Shown: positions 53,393 through 62,183 of the stretch, piece after piece
How the letters are laid out: the number at the start of each line of letters is the position of its first letter
Numbering within the stretch: the stretch's first letter is position 1
Source: Bacteroidales bacterium
Lineage (GTDB): Bacteria; Bacteroidota; Bacteroidia; Bacteroidales; UBA932
Reading direction: 5' to 3'
DNA length: 64,000 nucleotides
Assembly (NCBI GenBank): GCA_017415715.1
Contig: JAFQFD010000027.1
Span: 1 to 64,000, forward strand
Notes under the pieces: model-generated
What the model was told of the DNA's origin: nothing
Databases searched by the model: none
The model's input: only the letters and a program-made list of their open reading frames with translations
Program-made: the position numbers and the translations under genes

Positions 53393-56300
53393 ATGAAAAA
53401 AAGTTTATTGCTGTTGATGGCCTTGCTCTTTGCGAGTTTAGGTCTTGCGACTGCCCAGACCCTTACGGTGACGGGAACTGTTGTTGCTGAGAAGGATGGT
53501 CAGCCGGTCGCTGGAGCCTATGTGCTTGTTAATGGTACTACTTTAGGTACCATTACCAACGAAAACGGAGAATTCGGCATCAGAAACGTACCGGCCGACG
53601 CGAAGGAAATCATTGTGACCTTCCTCGGTTATAGTACGGCCTCAGCTCCCGTTCAGTCGGCTCCTGTCAGGGTGGTGATGAAGGAAGACACTAACTACCT
53701 TGATGATGCCATTGTCGTGGCTTTCGGCGCTACAACCAAGGAGGCTTTTACAGGATCGGCTACAGTCGTGAAGGCCGATGAACTATCAAAGCGTCAGACA
53801 ACTGATGTCACTAATGCCCTTGTGGGCAAGGTGGCCGGACTCCAGCTTAGGGGAAGCAGTGGCCAGCCCGGATCTTCCAGCGGATCGATCAATATCCGCG
53901 GTATTAGCTCGATGTATGCAGGAACTGAACCTCTTGTTATTGTCGACGGTTCGCCATATACAGCAAGTCTGACAAACATTCCTCAGTCAGACATAGAATC
54001 AGTAACCGTGCTCAAGGATGCGGCTTCAGCTGCCCTCTATGGTGCAAGAGGAGCTGCCGGTGTCATCATCATAACCACAAAGAAAGGAAAGTCCAAGGAC
54101 GCGGTCGTGAATTTCGATATGAAGATGGGTGTGAACTCACGTGCACTGCAGGATTATGATCTGGTTACTGATCCGGGGGAATACTATGAGGCATACTATA
54201 CACAGCTCTACAACAAGTATTACTATGGAGACGGCATGCTTCACGAAGAAGCTGATGCTTTGGCTAATGCGCAGATGCTCTCTGATCTTCAGTATAATGT
54301 ATTCACCTATCCTGAGAACGAGAATCTCATCGTAAACGGAAAACTTAATCCTAATGCGACTCTCGGACGCAAGGTTACTCATAACGGCACGGACTATTGG
54401 ATGACTCCTGACGACTGGACAGACGCTGCTTACAGGAATAGTCTCCGTCAAGAGTACAATCTCAGTCTCAACGGCGGAACAGATCGTTCCAGCTACTATA
54501 TGAGTCTCGGATATCTGAATGAGGACGGTATCGTAGAACATTCTAACTATGAGCGTATATCAGCAAGAGTAAAGGCGGACTATCAGGCGAAGAAATGGCT
54601 GAAGGTCGGTACCAATGTGGGATATGTGCATTCGAAGCAGGACCAGAATTCAAACTGGGGAACATCTGCAAACAGCGCCAATCTGTTTGCCTACACATCT
54701 CAGGTAGGTGCGATCTACCCGATCTATGTAAGGACCGTGGATGCTGACGGTAATGTGTCGATAAAGACTGACGAATACGGCAATCCTGCATATGACTATG
54801 GTGTGGCTGCGACAGGCTATGGAGTGACTAGACCTTACTTGAGCACCGGTAACCCTCTTGGAGCCAACAATTACAATAGCTATAATGTCGGAGGAAACCA
54901 GCTCAATGCCAATGCGTACGCAGACATCCTCTTTACGGATTTCCTTAAGTTGAGTGTTAACAGCACCATCATCTGGGGCAACAGTACGGCCTCTTCATTC
55001 GGAAATATGTTCTACGGATCATCAGCCGCGTCCGGCGGAGAGATTTCTAAGACAACAAGCGAAGGTTTCAGGACGAATAATGTTCAGACTCTGACATATT
55101 TCGATACATTCGGCAATCACAATGTGACAGCAATGCTCGGCCATGAGTATTATAACGCAAAGACCAAATATCTCTATGCCCATGCAAAGGGAATGTTCTC
55201 GCCTGAAATCCAGGAGATCGGAGCAGCCGCCACCAAGGATGACTCGGACTCATATTCTACAGAATACAATGTCGAAGGTTACTTCCTCAGCGCACAGTAT
55301 GACTATGCCAACAGATATTATGCGTCTGTCAGCTTCCGTCGCGATGCAACATCATACTTCGCTCCTGAGAACCGTTGGGGTAATTTCTGGTCTGTAGGAG
55401 CTGCCTGGATCATCTCAAAGGAGAGTTTCATGCAGAATGCAGGATGGGTCGACCAGCTGAAGCTGAAGGCATCCATCGGACAACAGGGTAATGACAACAT
55501 CGGCTCTTACAATTATGTTGACCTCTATAGTCTTTCAAAGGCTACTGATACAAGTATGAGTGCTGCCTTCTACCGCAAAGGTAATCCTAACATAACATGG
55601 GAGACAACAACAAACTTCAACGCAGGCCTCGAGTTCAGCTTGTGGAGAGGCCGTCTTAGCGGTTCATTAGATGTATATAACAAGAAGACATCGGACCTTC
55701 TTTTCTGGACATCAATCCCAGAATCTTCCGGTTCAAGAGGAATGTATGACAACATCGGTGACATCAGAAACTATGGTGTAGAGCTTTCTCTCAACGCGAC
55801 CCTGGTCAGGACAAGACTGGTGGACTGGTCGGTGTTCGGCAATATTTCGCACAACAAGACCAAGATCCTGACTCTCCCGCCATCAAAGATACTTACAGGG
55901 GGATTCTCGGAGAGCGCTAACGGATATGTCACCTATTATTATAGGGAAGGCGGCGAACTCAACAATTACTATGCACCATGCTACGCAGGTGTAGATGATC
56001 TTGGACAGGCTATGTTCTATGTAGACGTCGTTACAACAGATGAGAATGGTAATGAGGTTGTAATCGAAAAAGGCGACAAGACATATGACTTCAACGCCGC
56101 AACGAAATATGAACATGGCAGCATTCTTCCTAAGGCGTTCGGAGGTTTCGGTACCGAACTTCGCGTCGGTGGCTTTGATCTGTCTCTCATGTTCGATTAT
56201 CAGCTTGGAGGAAAGGTATTTGACATGTATTATCAGGGAGTGATAGGAAGTTCGGAGAATGCTCAGGGCGCCGGAATGGCCATCCATAAGGACTGGAAGA

Positions 56301-56617
56301 AAGCCTGGAGTCCGACCAACACTTCAAGCAACCTTCCTCGCTGGCAGTACGGAGACATGTATGGTTCTGCATCAAGTGATCTTTTCCTCACCAGTGCAAG
56401 CTATCTCAACTTCCAGTCGTTCGCTGTAGGATATACGCTTCCTGAAAAACTTTTCAAGAACAAGTGCAAGATGCGTATTTATGCGGCAGGAGAGAATCTC
56501 TGGTTCTGGTCAGCTCGCAAGGGACTTGACCCTCGATATGCATATGAAGGAAATGTAAGCGTGCTCAGCTATTCTCCGGCCAGAACAATTTCAGGCGGTA
56601 TTCAGTTCACATTCTAA
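53393..56617 (+). CDS. SusC/RagA-family TonB-dependent outer-membrane transporter 2
   Basis: A 1074-residue transporter with the same plan as the divergent copy: signal peptide ending ATAQ, regulatory-like domain (about 23-108), plug with VVAFGATTKEAFTGSAT and VESVTVLKDAASAALYGARGAAGV (start written as IESVTV), and a barrel ending IQFTF. It is not an identical duplicate: the barrel loops differ strongly from copy 1, so the two probably import different ligands. susD 2 follows after 12 bases. Confidence 0.97.
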   Translation: MKKSLLLLMALLFASLGLATAQTLTVTGTVVAEKDGQPVAGAYVLVNGTTLGTITNENGEFGIRNVPADAKEIIVTFLGYSTASAPVQSAPVRVVMKEDTNYLDDAIVVAFGATTKEAFTGSATVVKADELSKRQTTDVTNALVGKVAGLQLRGSSGQPGSSSGSINIRGISSMYAGTEPLVIVDGSPYTASLTNIPQSDIESVTVLKDAASAALYGARGAAGVIIITTKKGKSKDAVVNFDMKMGVNSRALQDYDLVTDPGEYYEAYYTQLYNKYYYGDGMLHEEADALANAQMLSDLQYNVFTYPENENLIVNGKLNPNATLGRKVTHNGTDYWMTPDDWTDAAYRNSLRQEYNLSLNGGTDRSSYYMSLGYLNEDGIVEHSNYERISARVKADYQAKKWLKVGTNVGYVHSKQDQNSNWGTSANSANLFAYTSQVGAIYPIYVRTVDADGNVSIKTDEYGNPAYDYGVAATGYGVTRPYLSTGNPLGANNYNSYNVGGNQLNANAYADILFTDFLKLSVNSTIIWGNSTASSFGNMFYGSSAASGGEISKTTSEGFRTNNVQTLTYFDTFGNHNVTAMLGHEYYNAKTKYLYAHAKGMFSPEIQEIGAAATKDDSDSYSTEYNVEGYFLSAQYDYANRYYASVSFRRDATSYFAPENRWGNFWSVGAAWIISKESFMQNAGWVDQLKLKASIGQQGNDNIGSYNYVDLYSLSKATDTSMSAAFYRKGNPNITWETTTNFNAGLEFSLWRGRLSGSLDVYNKKTSDLLFWTSIPESSGSRGMYDNIGDIRNYGVELSLNATLVRTRLVDWSVFGNISHNKTKILTLPPSKILTGGFSESANGYVTYYYREGGELNNYYAPCYAGVDDLGQAMFYVDVVTTDENGNEVVIEKGDKTYDFNAATKYEHGSILPKAFGGFGTELRVGGFDLSLMFDYQLGGKVFDMYYQGVIGSSENAQGAGMAIHKDWKKAWSPTNTSSNLPRWQYGDMYGSASSDLFLTSASYLNFQSFAVGYTLPEKLFKNKCKMRIYAAGENLWFWSARKGLDPRYAYEGNVSVLSYSPARTISGGIQFTF

Positions 56618-56629
56618 AGACAGGTAACA

Positions 56630-58249
56630 ATGAAGACTTTATTTAAAATAATGATAGTAGCCGGGGGCTTGATACTTACCGGCTGCATAAAGGAGACAAT
56701 GCCGCAGCAGAATGTCGCTACATCCGACCAGGTGGCCAATTCTCCGGGAGTGTTCCAGACATTCGTGAACACTTGCACATCATCACTTGTGGGTCAGTTC
56801 ACTTACAGCGGCTCAAATATGTATCCTTGGGATTACGGCTATCCGTCTTTTTTTCTGCAGCGTGATGTAATGGGTCAGGACATCGTCCTTGATGAGCAGG
56901 ATTGGTACACCACCTGGTATGGCGTAGGAACAGGACTCGGTCCGAGATATGCAGTATGCCAGCTTCCTTGGACATACTACTACAAATGGATCAACAACTG
57001 TAATACAGTTCTCAATATGGCCGGAGACAACCCTTCGGAGGATATGGTGCAGGGCGCAGGAATCGCTCTTGCGATGAGAGCCATGTTCTATATGGACCTT
57101 GCAAGAATGTTCCAGTACACTTACAAGGGAAATGAGGATAAGATCACTGTCCCTATCGTAACCGAGAAGACGCTTGACTTCACCAATAACCCTCGCGCCA
57201 CAAACACTGAGATCTGGGCATTCATTCTCGAAGACCTGGACCGTGCTGAGAAATATCTTGCCGAGTATGTCCGCGCGGACATATACACTCCTGATGTAAA
57301 GGTTGTGTATGGACTCAAGGCACGTGCATATCTTACTATGGAAGATTTTCCTAATGCCGAAAAGTATGCAAAGATGGCACAGGAGGGATTCTCACCTCTG
57401 TCAGAAGTCGAATATCTTGATCGTATGACAGCATTCAACACTCCTAACCATGCATGGATATATGGTTTGACATTCAAGTCTGACGATCCGAACATCCTTC
57501 TGAATGACTCAGACTCTAACTGGGGCTCCCAGATGTTCCTTGAAGTCCAGGATGTTCTATATGCAAGCAATTATGGCCAGCCGAAGAGAATCGACGCTCA
57601 TCTGTATTCGACAATTCCTGACACTGACTATAGAAAGAAATGTTATATAGACTTTGCAATCGACAATATGGACTATGAGTCAGCTGTCGAGGCTATCAGC
57701 AAATATTCAGATTACCCGGAAAGAATCATCGCTTCAGCTGGCGCCACAACCAGTGGTGCTGTCGGAGGACTTCAGCTTAAGTTCAGAGCCGGTGGCGGAG
57801 CCGACGGACGTAATGGAAACGCTTTTGCAGCCACATGTGTAGCAGTCCCTTTGATGCGTGTTGAGGAAATGATGCTTATCGAAGCAGAGGCGGCAGGAAT
57901 GCAGGATGAAGGCCGCGGAAAGCAGCTTCTCGAAGCATTTGCAAAGCTTCGCAACCCTCAGTATGCTTATGATGCAACTGTCTCATTCCGTGACAATGTA
58001 TGGTGGCAGCGCCGAGTAGAGCTATGGGGTGAAGGATTTGCCACATTCGACATCAAGCGTCTCAACAAGGGCGTGATTCGCAGCTATGCCGGCACTAATC
58101 ATTACCCTGGAGCGAGATTCAACACTGAGACCGCTCCGTCCTGGACCAATCTGTGTATCGTGGAGACTGAAACTGAATATAACAAGGGAATCCAGGAGAA
58201 TAATCCTACCCCTGTTACTCCGGAAGACTCTCCGGAACATGTATGGTAA
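56630..58249 (+). CDS. SusD/RagB-family nutrient-binding lipoprotein 2
   Basis: A 539-residue SusD-like lipoprotein (signal ending LTGC, lipidated Cys19). N-terminal helical region with ALAMRAMFYMDLARMFQYTYKGNEDKITVPIVTEKT and NNPRATNTEIWAFILEDLDRAEKYL; C-terminal signature RRVELWGEGFATFDIKRLNKG. It lies between susC 2 and a related third lipoprotein. It matches SusD 1 in architecture but with low identity outside the signature segments. Confidence 0.95.
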   Translation: MKTLFKIMIVAGGLILTGCIKETMPQQNVATSDQVANSPGVFQTFVNTCTSSLVGQFTYSGSNMYPWDYGYPSFFLQRDVMGQDIVLDEQDWYTTWYGVGTGLGPRYAVCQLPWTYYYKWINNCNTVLNMAGDNPSEDMVQGAGIALAMRAMFYMDLARMFQYTYKGNEDKITVPIVTEKTLDFTNNPRATNTEIWAFILEDLDRAEKYLAEYVRADIYTPDVKVVYGLKARAYLTMEDFPNAEKYAKMAQEGFSPLSEVEYLDRMTAFNTPNHAWIYGLTFKSDDPNILLNDSDSNWGSQMFLEVQDVLYASNYGQPKRIDAHLYSTIPDTDYRKKCYIDFAIDNMDYESAVEAISKYSDYPERIIASAGATTSGAVGGLQLKFRAGGGADGRNGNAFAATCVAVPLMRVEEMMLIEAEAAGMQDEGRGKQLLEAFAKLRNPQYAYDATVSFRDNVWWQRRVELWGEGFATFDIKRLNKGVIRSYAGTNHYPGARFNTETAPSWTNLCIVETETEYNKGIQENNPTPVTPEDSPEHVW

Positions 58250-58277
58250 TCATTCATAATACTTAATCGACGAAGAT

Positions 58278-59135
58278 ATGAGAAAGTTTATACATATCAT
58301 TCTTGCAGCTGCTGTACTGATGTTTTCGGCTGCGTGTACTGAACAACTTGGTACAGATCCTGGAACGGATCCGGGTCCAAAAGTCACCATATATCAGTAC
58401 TCTCCGGGAGACGGATATAATAGTGACGAGGATGTTGCTTTGCGCTTTGTCACAAACGGCAAAGCAGAGAAACTTTACTATCTGGTAGAGCTTCTCGCCG
58501 ACAAGGAAGCTTTTGTGGCAAATAATGGATCGGTGGCATATGCGGACAAGGTGATTTCAGAGGGTGTGGAGGTCTCTTCAGATGCCTTAACATCATACAG
58601 CGATACTCTCACCGGACTTGCAGGTACATATGCCGTGACCGCTGCTGCCATTGCAGGATCCAAAAAAGAGCTTTCAGAGAGCGTGTTCTATGGACTCTCC
58701 TGGAAAACCCTGTCTACAGGTACATATACATTTTCTGTTCTTTCCTCAATGGGCCTTGAGCCTGCAAAGACAGAGTTTCAGGTGTGTGAGACCGATCCTA
58801 ACCTGTTCAGATTCAAGGATGTGTTCAAACCTGGCTATAGTCTCAAGGTCGTAGCACTGCCTGACTATACAAATACGGATGACTACGGCACATACACCTA
58901 CTGCAGAGTGCCAGTGCAGGATACAGGTTTTACATATGGAGACTATGGTGCCATCGGCGTGCGTGACATCGGTTATTGGCAGGGAGATGCTTCATATGTG
59001 ACCGATGGCGGATATGAGTCCTGCTACTATACTGACGGACCGGAAAAGGGATATCTGTATATCTTCGTACAGTACTATGTATCGGCCGGTAACCTCGGAT
59101 ATAACTATGACAGTTATGTTCCGGATGTAGAATAA
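58278..59135 (+). CDS. Sus-island surface lipoprotein 2, unknown function
   Basis: A 285-residue lipoprotein (MRKFIHIILAAAVLMFSAAC, lipidated Cys20), then a PGTDPGP-type linker. The N-terminal domain is fibronectin-III-like (SPGDGYNSDEDVALRFVTNGKAEKLYYLVELL and further), and the C-terminal domain ends VSAGNLGYNYDSYVPDVE, resembling the end of the lipoprotein at 47255. Third gene of operon 2; probably a cell-surface ligand-binding accessory of the SusCD pair (inference from position). Confidence 0.78.
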   Translation: MRKFIHIILAAAVLMFSAACTEQLGTDPGTDPGPKVTIYQYSPGDGYNSDEDVALRFVTNGKAEKLYYLVELLADKEAFVANNGSVAYADKVISEGVEVSSDALTSYSDTLTGLAGTYAVTAAAIAGSKKELSESVFYGLSWKTLSTGTYTFSVLSSMGLEPAKTEFQVCETDPNLFRFKDVFKPGYSLKVVALPDYTNTDDYGTYTYCRVPVQDTGFTYGDYGAIGVRDIGYWQGDASYVTDGGYESCYYTDGPEKGYLYIFVQYYVSAGNLGYNYDSYVPDVE

Positions 59136-59146
59136 AGTCAGTTCCT

Positions 59147-59215
59147 GAACCTTCTGGTTAACTACATAAATATTGACGAAGCCGGGCGGCACCTGTGAAG
59201 GACCGCCCGGCTGTC
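59147..59215. repeat. Right copy of the 69-bp inverted repeat flanking the Sus island
   Basis: The perfect reverse complement of 47187-47255. On the plus strand the hairpin GCCGGGCGG...CCGCCCGGC is followed by CTGTC and a run of T residues (59216-59223), a strong terminator for the lipoprotein gene ending at 59135. Confidence 0.93.
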
Positions 59216-59233
59216 TTTTTTTTAGTAATGTAG

Positions 59234-59306
59234 TCGAGATGACGTGACTCGAACACGCGACCCCTACGTCCCGAACGTAGTGCGCTACCAACTGCGCTAC
59301 ATCTCG
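59234..59306 (-). tRNA. tRNA-Pro (CGG anticodon)
   Basis: On the minus strand the acceptor CGAGATG (59306-59300) pairs with CATCTCG (59241-59235), with discriminator A. The anticodon stem CTACG/CGTAG encloses TTCGGGA with anticodon CGG, which reads CCG (Pro). The T-arm has TTCGAGT. No CCA is encoded. It lies immediately beyond the right island repeat. Confidence 0.94.
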
Positions 59307-59318
59307 ATTTTTAAGGAA

Positions 59319-59347
59319 AAAGCAGCAGTCGGGAAGACTGCTGCTTT
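59319..59347 (-). terminator. Terminator of rpsT
   Basis: AAAGCAGCAGTC (59319-59330) pairs perfectly with GACTGCTGCTTT (59336-59347). On the minus strand the stem leads into TTTTTCC. It lies between rpsT and tRNA-Pro. Confidence 0.85.
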
Positions 59348-59378
59348 CCAGCTATAAGAAAACCTCTATATATTCTTA

Positions 59379-59633
59379 TTAAGAGAGTTTGTTGATGTAT
59401 ACTGCGATACCGCTCTTAAGGTTTGCTGCCTTGTTCTTGTGGATAACGCCGATCTTTGCGAGCTTGTCGATCATTGCATAGACCTTTGGTGCGTTAGCCT
59501 CTGCTGCGGCCTTGTCTGTAGTTGTACGAATCGCACGGATTGCGTTTCTTGTTGTCTTTGCATAATACTTATTATGCAATCTGCGCCTCTCGCTCTGGCG
59601 ATAGCGCTTGTCTGCTGAAGCGTGGTTTGCCAT
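59379..59633 (-). CDS. rpsT: 30S ribosomal protein S20
   Basis: An 84-residue basic helical protein, [36 protein letters not shown], ending [13 protein letters not shown], the S20 pattern. It binds 16S rRNA. The gene is followed by its own terminator and preceded by tRNA-Glu on the same strand. Confidence 0.97.
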   Translation of the reverse strand: MANHASADKRYRQSERRRLHNKYYAKTTRNAIRAIRTTTDKAAAEANAPKVYAMIDKLAKIGVIHKNKAANLKSGIAVYINKLS

Positions 59634-59658
59634 TGTTATTCTTTTTTATATTTTTTCG

Positions 59659-59730
59659 TAGTCGGTAGGGGAATCGAACCCCTCTTGCAAGAATGAAAAT
59701 CTTGAGTCCTAACCGATAGACGAACCGACC
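59659..59730 (-). tRNA. tRNA-Glu (TTC anticodon)
   Basis: On the minus strand the acceptor GGTCGGT (59730-59724) pairs with ACCGACT (one G-T at the end), with discriminator A. The anticodon stem CAAGA/TCTTG encloses TTTTCAT with anticodon TTC, reading GAA (Glu). The T-arm is AGGGG-TTCGATT-CCCCT. No CCA is encoded. Confidence 0.94.
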
Positions 59731-59797
59731 AAACTTGCCATTTTTGTTCAAATGGAGTGCAAAGGTAAGAAAAGTTTTTTAACTGACAAAATATTTC

Positions 59798-60823
59798 TTA
59801 TTCTTTCTTGTCATCTTCTTCATTCTTTGCCCACTCGAACGAATAGATGATGGACTCTACCTGTCTGAGATACTGTCTCTTGTCGAATTTCGGAGCATAT
59901 ACAAATCCCTCAAGGCCGATCATGTATTTCCCGTCAGGACTATAGAAGACATGAGCTACGAAAGGACCTCCCATGAAATCGTTGTGAACTTCCCACAAAC
60001 CGCGCATCTCTGCAAACTCGAGACCTTTGTATTTCATGTACTTTACGGTCGGCTTCACATAGTTGCTCATTGTCATGTATGTGTTCTCGAACATGCCAGG
60101 GACATTCTCCATCAGGATCTTCCTGTTTGCCTCAAGCAGGTTTGCAGGAGCCATCATGTCCTCTCCCTCGACTACAGGGTATTTATATATAAGTATGCCC
60201 TGGCTTACATACTCCGGATCATATGACACCCAGATGAAGTCTCCGGTCTTTTTCTTAAGCTTGTAGCCGGAAGGGAAGTGAGGTGAACCTCCTACGAGCT
60301 CTGTCACCACCGGAGCGATGCCTGTCTGCTCGTATTTCTTCGCATTCCTTATCATTCTTGCCCTTTCTGCTTCTTCGAGCATGCCGACGATGGTGCTGTT
60401 GTTCTCCTTCAGGAGCTTTACGGCTGTCTCGCTGTCCGGAGCGTTTACTCTGATGACTGTCTGAGGCGCTGCCCATACGTCATTCCTGTATACGATGCCC
60501 GGTTCGGTCACGTCGTCATTGATGTTGACCACGATGATGTTCCTGTGGATCTGGAACATGTTTGTGAACGCGTTATGGGGCACATTGGCGAGAGTGAACA
60601 TCGGCTCCTTCTGCGGAAGCTGAGGGAAGTCGCATGAAAGACTGTCACGGAGTGTGGTGCCGACTGCACCTTCCCAGTCGTTCTGACCGATGACTACGAT
60701 CACTTCGCCGGCCTTGCCGCTGATGTTCGGAAGGAGGGCCTTCCTTTTCTGCTCTTCGCTGCATGAAGCCAGCGCCAGTACTGCCGCTGCCGCAACTGCG
60801 ATGTAAGTTAAAATGCGTTTCAT
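59798..60823 (-). CDS. DUF4837-family lipoprotein
   Basis: A 341-residue lipoprotein (signal ending LALASC, lipidated Cys21) that matches the DUF4837 family of Bacteroidota: GKAGEVIVVIGQNDWEGAVGTTLRD, PQLPQKEPMFTLANVPHNAFTNMFQIHRNI, and the C-terminal DFMGGPFVAHVFYSPDGKYMIGLEGFVYAPKFDKRQYLRQVESIIYSF. Function unknown. It is 19 bases after rseP on the same strand and probably in one operon with dxr and rseP. Confidence 0.88.
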   Translation of the reverse strand: MKRILTYIAVAAAAVLALASCSEEQKRKALLPNISGKAGEVIVVIGQNDWEGAVGTTLRDSLSCDFPQLPQKEPMFTLANVPHNAFTNMFQIHRNIIVVNINDDVTEPGIVYRNDVWAAPQTVIRVNAPDSETAVKLLKENNSTIVGMLEEAERARMIRNAKKYEQTGIAPVVTELVGGSPHFPSGYKLKKKTGDFIWVSYDPEYVSQGILIYKYPVVEGEDMMAPANLLEANRKILMENVPGMFENTYMTMSNYVKPTVKYMKYKGLEFAEMRGLWEVHNDFMGGPFVAHVFYSPDGKYMIGLEGFVYAPKFDKRQYLRQVESIIYSFEWAKNEEDDKKE

Positions 60824-60842
60824 ATGTCTTGTGTGTTTTGTT

Positions 60843-62183
60843 TTATCTCAATAGTCTTGCAATGTCGTTGCCGAAGGCCAGGAACATGAGGCCGAATACC
60901 AGTATCATACCGATGATCTGCATGATGTAAAGGAACTTGTCGCTCGGCTTGCGACCTGTGATCATCTCATAGATCGTGAATACGATGTGACCTCCGTCAA
61001 GCGCCGGAATAGGCAGGAGGTTCATCACTCCGAGCATGATCGACAGCAAAGCCAGAATGTTCAGGAAACTGTACCAGTCCCATGCCGAAGGGAATACCTG
61101 TCCTATGGCTATGAAACTGCCCACGGACTTGTATGCCTCTGTGCTTGGCGTGAATACCAGTTTCAGGTCCTGGATATATCCTCCTATGGTCTCATATGCC
61201 TTCACGCAGCCTCCTGGGATAGCGCTGAGGAATGAGTATTCCTTTGTCTTGATGTACGGTCTTTCCAGCATCACGCCGATCGTTCCTGCAGTGTCGACCT
61301 GGACATCCATCCTGACGGTGTCAGCGCCTCTGAGGAGGCTTATTTCGGCGGTCTCGCCGGCAAGGTCCATGAGCAGAGGCCTTGCGTCCTGGAGGAACTC
61401 CACATTGACGCCCCCTATGCTGATGACCTTGTCGCCTGCCCTCAGGTCTGAATCCCTGTTGGGTGATGTTTCGGATACTTCGCTTATGACGAAAGGCACG
61501 GCGAGTCCGAACATTCCGGGACTCTGGAGGACATCGCCGATCATGTTCTGGTCTATATATATATTAATGGTATCGTTGTCACGCAGGACGGTCACTCTTT
61601 TGACTCCGTTCCTTGCCAGATCCGCCTGCAGCATTCCGAAGTTCTCAGGCTTTTCGTCATCGAAGAGAAGTATCTGGTCTCCGTTGCGGAATCCCATGTC
61701 ATAGGCCAGCTCGTTCACATAGATGCTGTTGCCTTCGTTGCTGATGTAACTGTCGCCCCATCTGGTAAGGATGCAGGTGTACATCAAAATGGCAAAGATG
61801 AAGTTGAACAGCACGCCTCCGGCCATCACCAGAAGCCTCTGCCATGCCGGCTTGGTGCGGAACTCCCATGGCTGCGGCTCGTTCTGGAGATATTCGGTGT
61901 CCATCGACTCGTCCACCATTCCCGCAATCTTGCAATATCCTCCGAGAGGAAGCCAGCCGATGCCGTATTCTGTCTCCCACTGGGCTGCCTTGGGGCATAT
62001 CTTTGTGAACCATTTCGATTTTGTGCTGAATATCCTCTTGTCGCCGGCATCGAAGAACAAGTAGAACTTGTCCACTCTGATTCCGAATATCTTCGCGAAA
62101 AGGAAGTGTCCGAATTCGTGTACGAGGATGAGTATTGAAAGCGCAAGTATTACCTGCAGTGTCTTGATCAGTACTATTGTCAT
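60843..62183 (-). CDS. rseP: Site-2 membrane metalloprotease RseP
   Basis: A 446-residue intramembrane zinc protease. The metal motif HEFGH is at residues 22-26 in the first membrane span, PDZ-like domains occupy about 125-320 (GDQILLFDDEKPENF and GDKVISIGGVNVE), and the third metal ligand is in NLLPIPALDGGHIVF near 375. It cleaves membrane-bound anti-sigma factors and signal-peptide remnants. Its ATG overlaps the dxr stop by 4 bases (ATGA), consistent with translational coupling. Confidence 0.96.
   Translation of the reverse strand: MTIVLIKTLQVILALSILILVHEFGHFLFAKIFGIRVDKFYLFFDAGDKRIFSTKSKWFTKICPKAAQWETEYGIGWLPLGGYCKIAGMVDESMDTEYLQNEPQPWEFRTKPAWQRLLVMAGGVLFNFIFAILMYTCILTRWGDSYISNEGNSIYVNELAYDMGFRNGDQILLFDDEKPENFGMLQADLARNGVKRVTVLRDNDTINIYIDQNMIGDVLQSPGMFGLAVPFVISEVSETSPNRDSDLRAGDKVISIGGVNVEFLQDARPLLMDLAGETAEISLLRGADTVRMDVQVDTAGTIGVMLERPYIKTKEYSFLSAIPGGCVKAYETIGGYIQDLKLVFTPSTEAYKSVGSFIAIGQVFPSAWDWYSFLNILALLSIMLGVMNLLPIPALDGGHIVFTIYEMITGRKPSDKFLYIMQIIGMILVFGLMFLAFGNDIARLLR

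Noticed and set aside
53393-53720. Invertible SusC shufflon using the shared N-terminal segments
   Set aside because: The N-termini are similar but not identical at DNA level, both susC genes are complete, and no site-specific recombinase is encoded in the window. Inversion via the 69-bp repeats remains a separate possibility.
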